This document shows positions 61,676 through 64,000 of a DNA stretch of 64,000 nucleotides, one piece after another. The DNA lies in contig CM022666.1 in the NCBI GenBank assembly GCA_012295275.1, forward strand, positions 6,644,265 to 6,708,264. The letters are read 5' to 3'. The notes beneath the pieces were generated by a model. It was not told the origin of the DNA. It made no database searches and saw only the letters and a program-made list of their open reading frames with translations. Source of the stretch: Chrysomallon squamiferum. Lineage: Eukaryota > Mollusca > Gastropoda > Neomphalida > Peltospiridae. Every line of letters begins with the position of its first letter. Within the stretch, counting starts at the first letter, position 1. The translations under genes were made by a program, and so were the position numbers.

Positions 61676-63392
61676 ATATATTTGATATCTTGGCCCTCCT
61701 CCAAAACACTGTACAGCTGTCTGGTCCCCCCCCCCCTCCCCCAGAAGGTTGCTGACCCCTATTCTAAGTTATTACTTTTTTTGGTTTCTTGTTAAATGGT
61801 TAAATACTGTGCTTATTTGTAAATTATGTAACTATATATGCATATATTTATATATATATATATATCTTTTAAAATTATTATTATTATTTTTTTTTTAAAT
61901 ATGTTTATGGTTATAAATTATCTAAATGTTTTTTGTTCATTTAGATGTAATTTTGGGGGATATTTTTATTTTTATTTTATTTTTTTTTTGTCAAAATATC
62001 TCTTCTGGCATTTTAACAAATGGTTTCACGTAACCTCTGTTAGATAAATATATTTTTTAAAATTTTAAAAGCTAACTAAATAAATAAACAAAAATTTATA
62101 TATCGCAGTTTATTTTCTACTGGTTTGACTTTCTCAAAAGAAATTTTATACGAAGAAAAACATTTTCGAAATTTTAATTGAAAAAGACAAAAAATATGTT
62201 GTATGAGATTATTTGGTTTGCTTTCAAAAAAGACTAAAACAAGAAATAAACACAGAAAACAAATATTTTCAAAAAGTGGAAAAAGAAAATTTAAATTAAA
62301 AAAAAAAAAAATCTGTTGCCTGACACCATTAACTTTGGTTACAAATCAGTGCATTGAGAGCAGCCATCTTGAAAAAGTCATGAATATGAAATACAGAGGA
62401 AACTATTTCAAGTTATTCAAATTCAATCAATACAGCTGAAAATGAGTGGGTTTTTTATTCCACTCTCAGGAACAAAAAAAAGAAGAAGAAAGTTTTCTTT
62501 TGATCTGGAAAGGAAAACAATATTTGAAAGGAACTGAGGCAGAAATAGCTTTGATTAAATGAGAAAGAGAGAGACAGACACAGACAGAGAGAGAGAGAGA
62601 CAGAGAGAGAGCATTTATAAATATCAGAATATATTTATTCAGTACATTCAGCAATGTTTTCCTTTTAACATCCATCATTCATCTATACAAATTATTGCAA
62701 AAAAAACACACAAACACACAAAAGAAAAAAAAATAAGAAATAATATCAAGAAGAAGAAGAAAAACAATAACAGCAATGTAAAAGTCCATCCATATTTTGA
62801 CTGTTCGCCAGACTGTCTAGCAACCAATCCAATGATCCATCCATGATCCATTTATTGACCTATCCATCCATTCACCCAAAAAACCTGTCCGTTCATCCAT
62901 AAAAATCCATATACCTATCTGCTCATTAAAGCTAACACTTTCCGAAAGTCCTATAATTGTATTGGTTTCATTGATCATGTATGAAAACAAAGTCTGCAAA
63001 AAGTATTGATGGAACTGTCAAAAAGGATGTGGATAAGGAAAAAAAAAAAACTTCTTTGCCTAAGCAAGGTCATGTGTCTTGGCAACAAAGTCACAGAAGT
63101 CAAAGATAAAAAAAATAAAAATTGTCACTTTATGAATGAGTGAGTGAGTGAGTGAGGAGTGAGTGAATTATTTTATCCTGATCAAAGAGTGGAGACATCA
63201 AGGAATGAAATGTTGAAGGTCATGTCAAGAATCTGTGGACTCATGGGAAATGAACTCATGCAGCAGAACTAAAGGAAACTGAAGCCTTGGGTGACATGAA
63301 AGAATTAAATATTCAGTCTCAAAAAATAAAAAAATGAAGAGAAGAAATATAGAAAGAAATGATCAGGAGTAAAAAAAATTGTGGAAACATGC

Positions 63393-63985
63393 AAAATGAA
63401 GTACTGAAACGACAGAAGAATGAAGTACTGAAAAGACAGAAGAATGAAGTACTGAAGAGAAAGAAGAATGAAGTAATGAAGAGACAGAAGAATGAAGTAC
63501 TGAAAAGACAGAAGAATGAAGTACTGAAGAGACAGAAGAATGAAGTAATGAAGAGACACAAGAATGAAGATAAAAGACAGAAGAATGAAGTAATGAAGAG
63601 ACAGAAGAATGAAGTAATGAAGAGACAGAAGAATGAAGTAATGAAGAGACAGAAGAATGAAGCTCTGAAGAGAAGAAGAATGAAGTAATGAAGAAAAAAA
63701 GAGAAATGAAGAACAGGAGACAGAAATGAAGTACTGAAACAGACAGGAATGAAGTACTGAAACAGACAGAGGAATGAAGTACTGAAGGAGAAGGAAGAAT
63801 GAAGTACTGAAAGAGACAGAAGAATGAAGTACTGAAGGAGAAGGAAGAATGAAGTACTAAAGAGACAGAAGAATGAAATGCTGAAACAGACAGAGGAATG
63901 AAGCATGAAACAGACAGAGAATGAAGATAAGGAGGAATGCTGAAAGAGAAAAGAATGAAGTCAAAGAGAAGAAGAATAAGTACAT
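63393..63985. repeat. 24-bp minisatellite
   Basis: More than 20 units of GACAGAAGAATGAAGTACTG plus AAGA. Because 24 is divisible by 3, the left part is open as an 8-residue repeat (KNEVLKRQ) from 63359 to 63688. Unit length breaks down after 63690. Coding is unlikely: no splice context and steady decay. Confidence 0.93.
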
Positions 63986-64000
63986 GTTTATTTTCAACAA

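Larger units (their letters stand above)
56534..64000. other. Probable DLG intron or upstream DNA; no coding exon recognised
   Basis: PDZ3 enters in phase 2, so a preceding exon must exist. I found no sequence here encoding PDZ2 or the PDZ2-PDZ3 linker. The stretch is AT-rich with many tandem repeats (listed separately) and one GC-rich patch at about 57,660-57,730. Confidence 0.6.

Overview
The window is metazoan nuclear DNA. Its genes are intron-rich and AT-rich, with GT-AG junctions, long microsatellites, minisatellites and DNA transposons. Protein similarity and repeat style suggest a lophotrochozoan, perhaps a mollusc, but the species cannot be fixed from sequence alone. I see no bacterial or viral genes.

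Bases 1-25,200 are gene-poor. They hold three diverged head-to-tail copies of one roughly 5-kb unit: copy A about 3,525-8,585, copy B about 9,462-20,235 and copy C about 20,281-25,160. Each copy has the same modules in the same order: a 172-bp block with two tandem hairpins, a 162-bp block, a short-unit satellite, a post-satellite block and a block with paired CRE-like sites. Copies A and B carry mainly a 40-bp satellite; copy C carries a 38-bp relative. Copy B alone was hit by two DNA transposons. One is a 2.8-kb element with about 635-bp inverted repeats and a 4-bp target duplication (10,085-12,886). The other is a 1.35-kb hAT-like element with an 8-bp target duplication and an internal minisatellite (18,705-20,056).

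Bases 25,200-57,000 hold three genes whose exons I rebuilt by hand from splice sites and reading phase. Selenoprotein T lies on the minus strand: four coding exons, 195 residues, an in-frame UGA in the CxxU motif, and a convincing form-II SECIS hairpin in what looks like a separate 3' UTR exon. TAF9 lies on the plus strand: six exons, 330 residues, histone fold at the N-terminus. It starts 667 bp from the SELENOT start, so the two share a divergent promoter region containing a long AGT repeat. The third gene is the 3' half of a discs-large (DLG) MAGUK on the minus strand: 13 exons encoding PDZ3, SH3, HOOK and guanylate-kinase-like domains, ending in a TGA at 39,671. It converges tail to tail with TAF9, and its 5' part (PDZ1, PDZ2) lies beyond the right edge.

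Bases 57,000-64,000 are repeat-rich DNA, probably DLG intron, with 77-bp, 25-bp and 24-bp tandem arrays and several dinucleotide tracts. I recognise no coding exon there. The three genes have separate general jobs (ER redox selenoprotein, TFIID/SAGA subunit, junctional or synaptic scaffold); apart from shared promoter and terminator neighbourhoods, nothing suggests they form a pathway.
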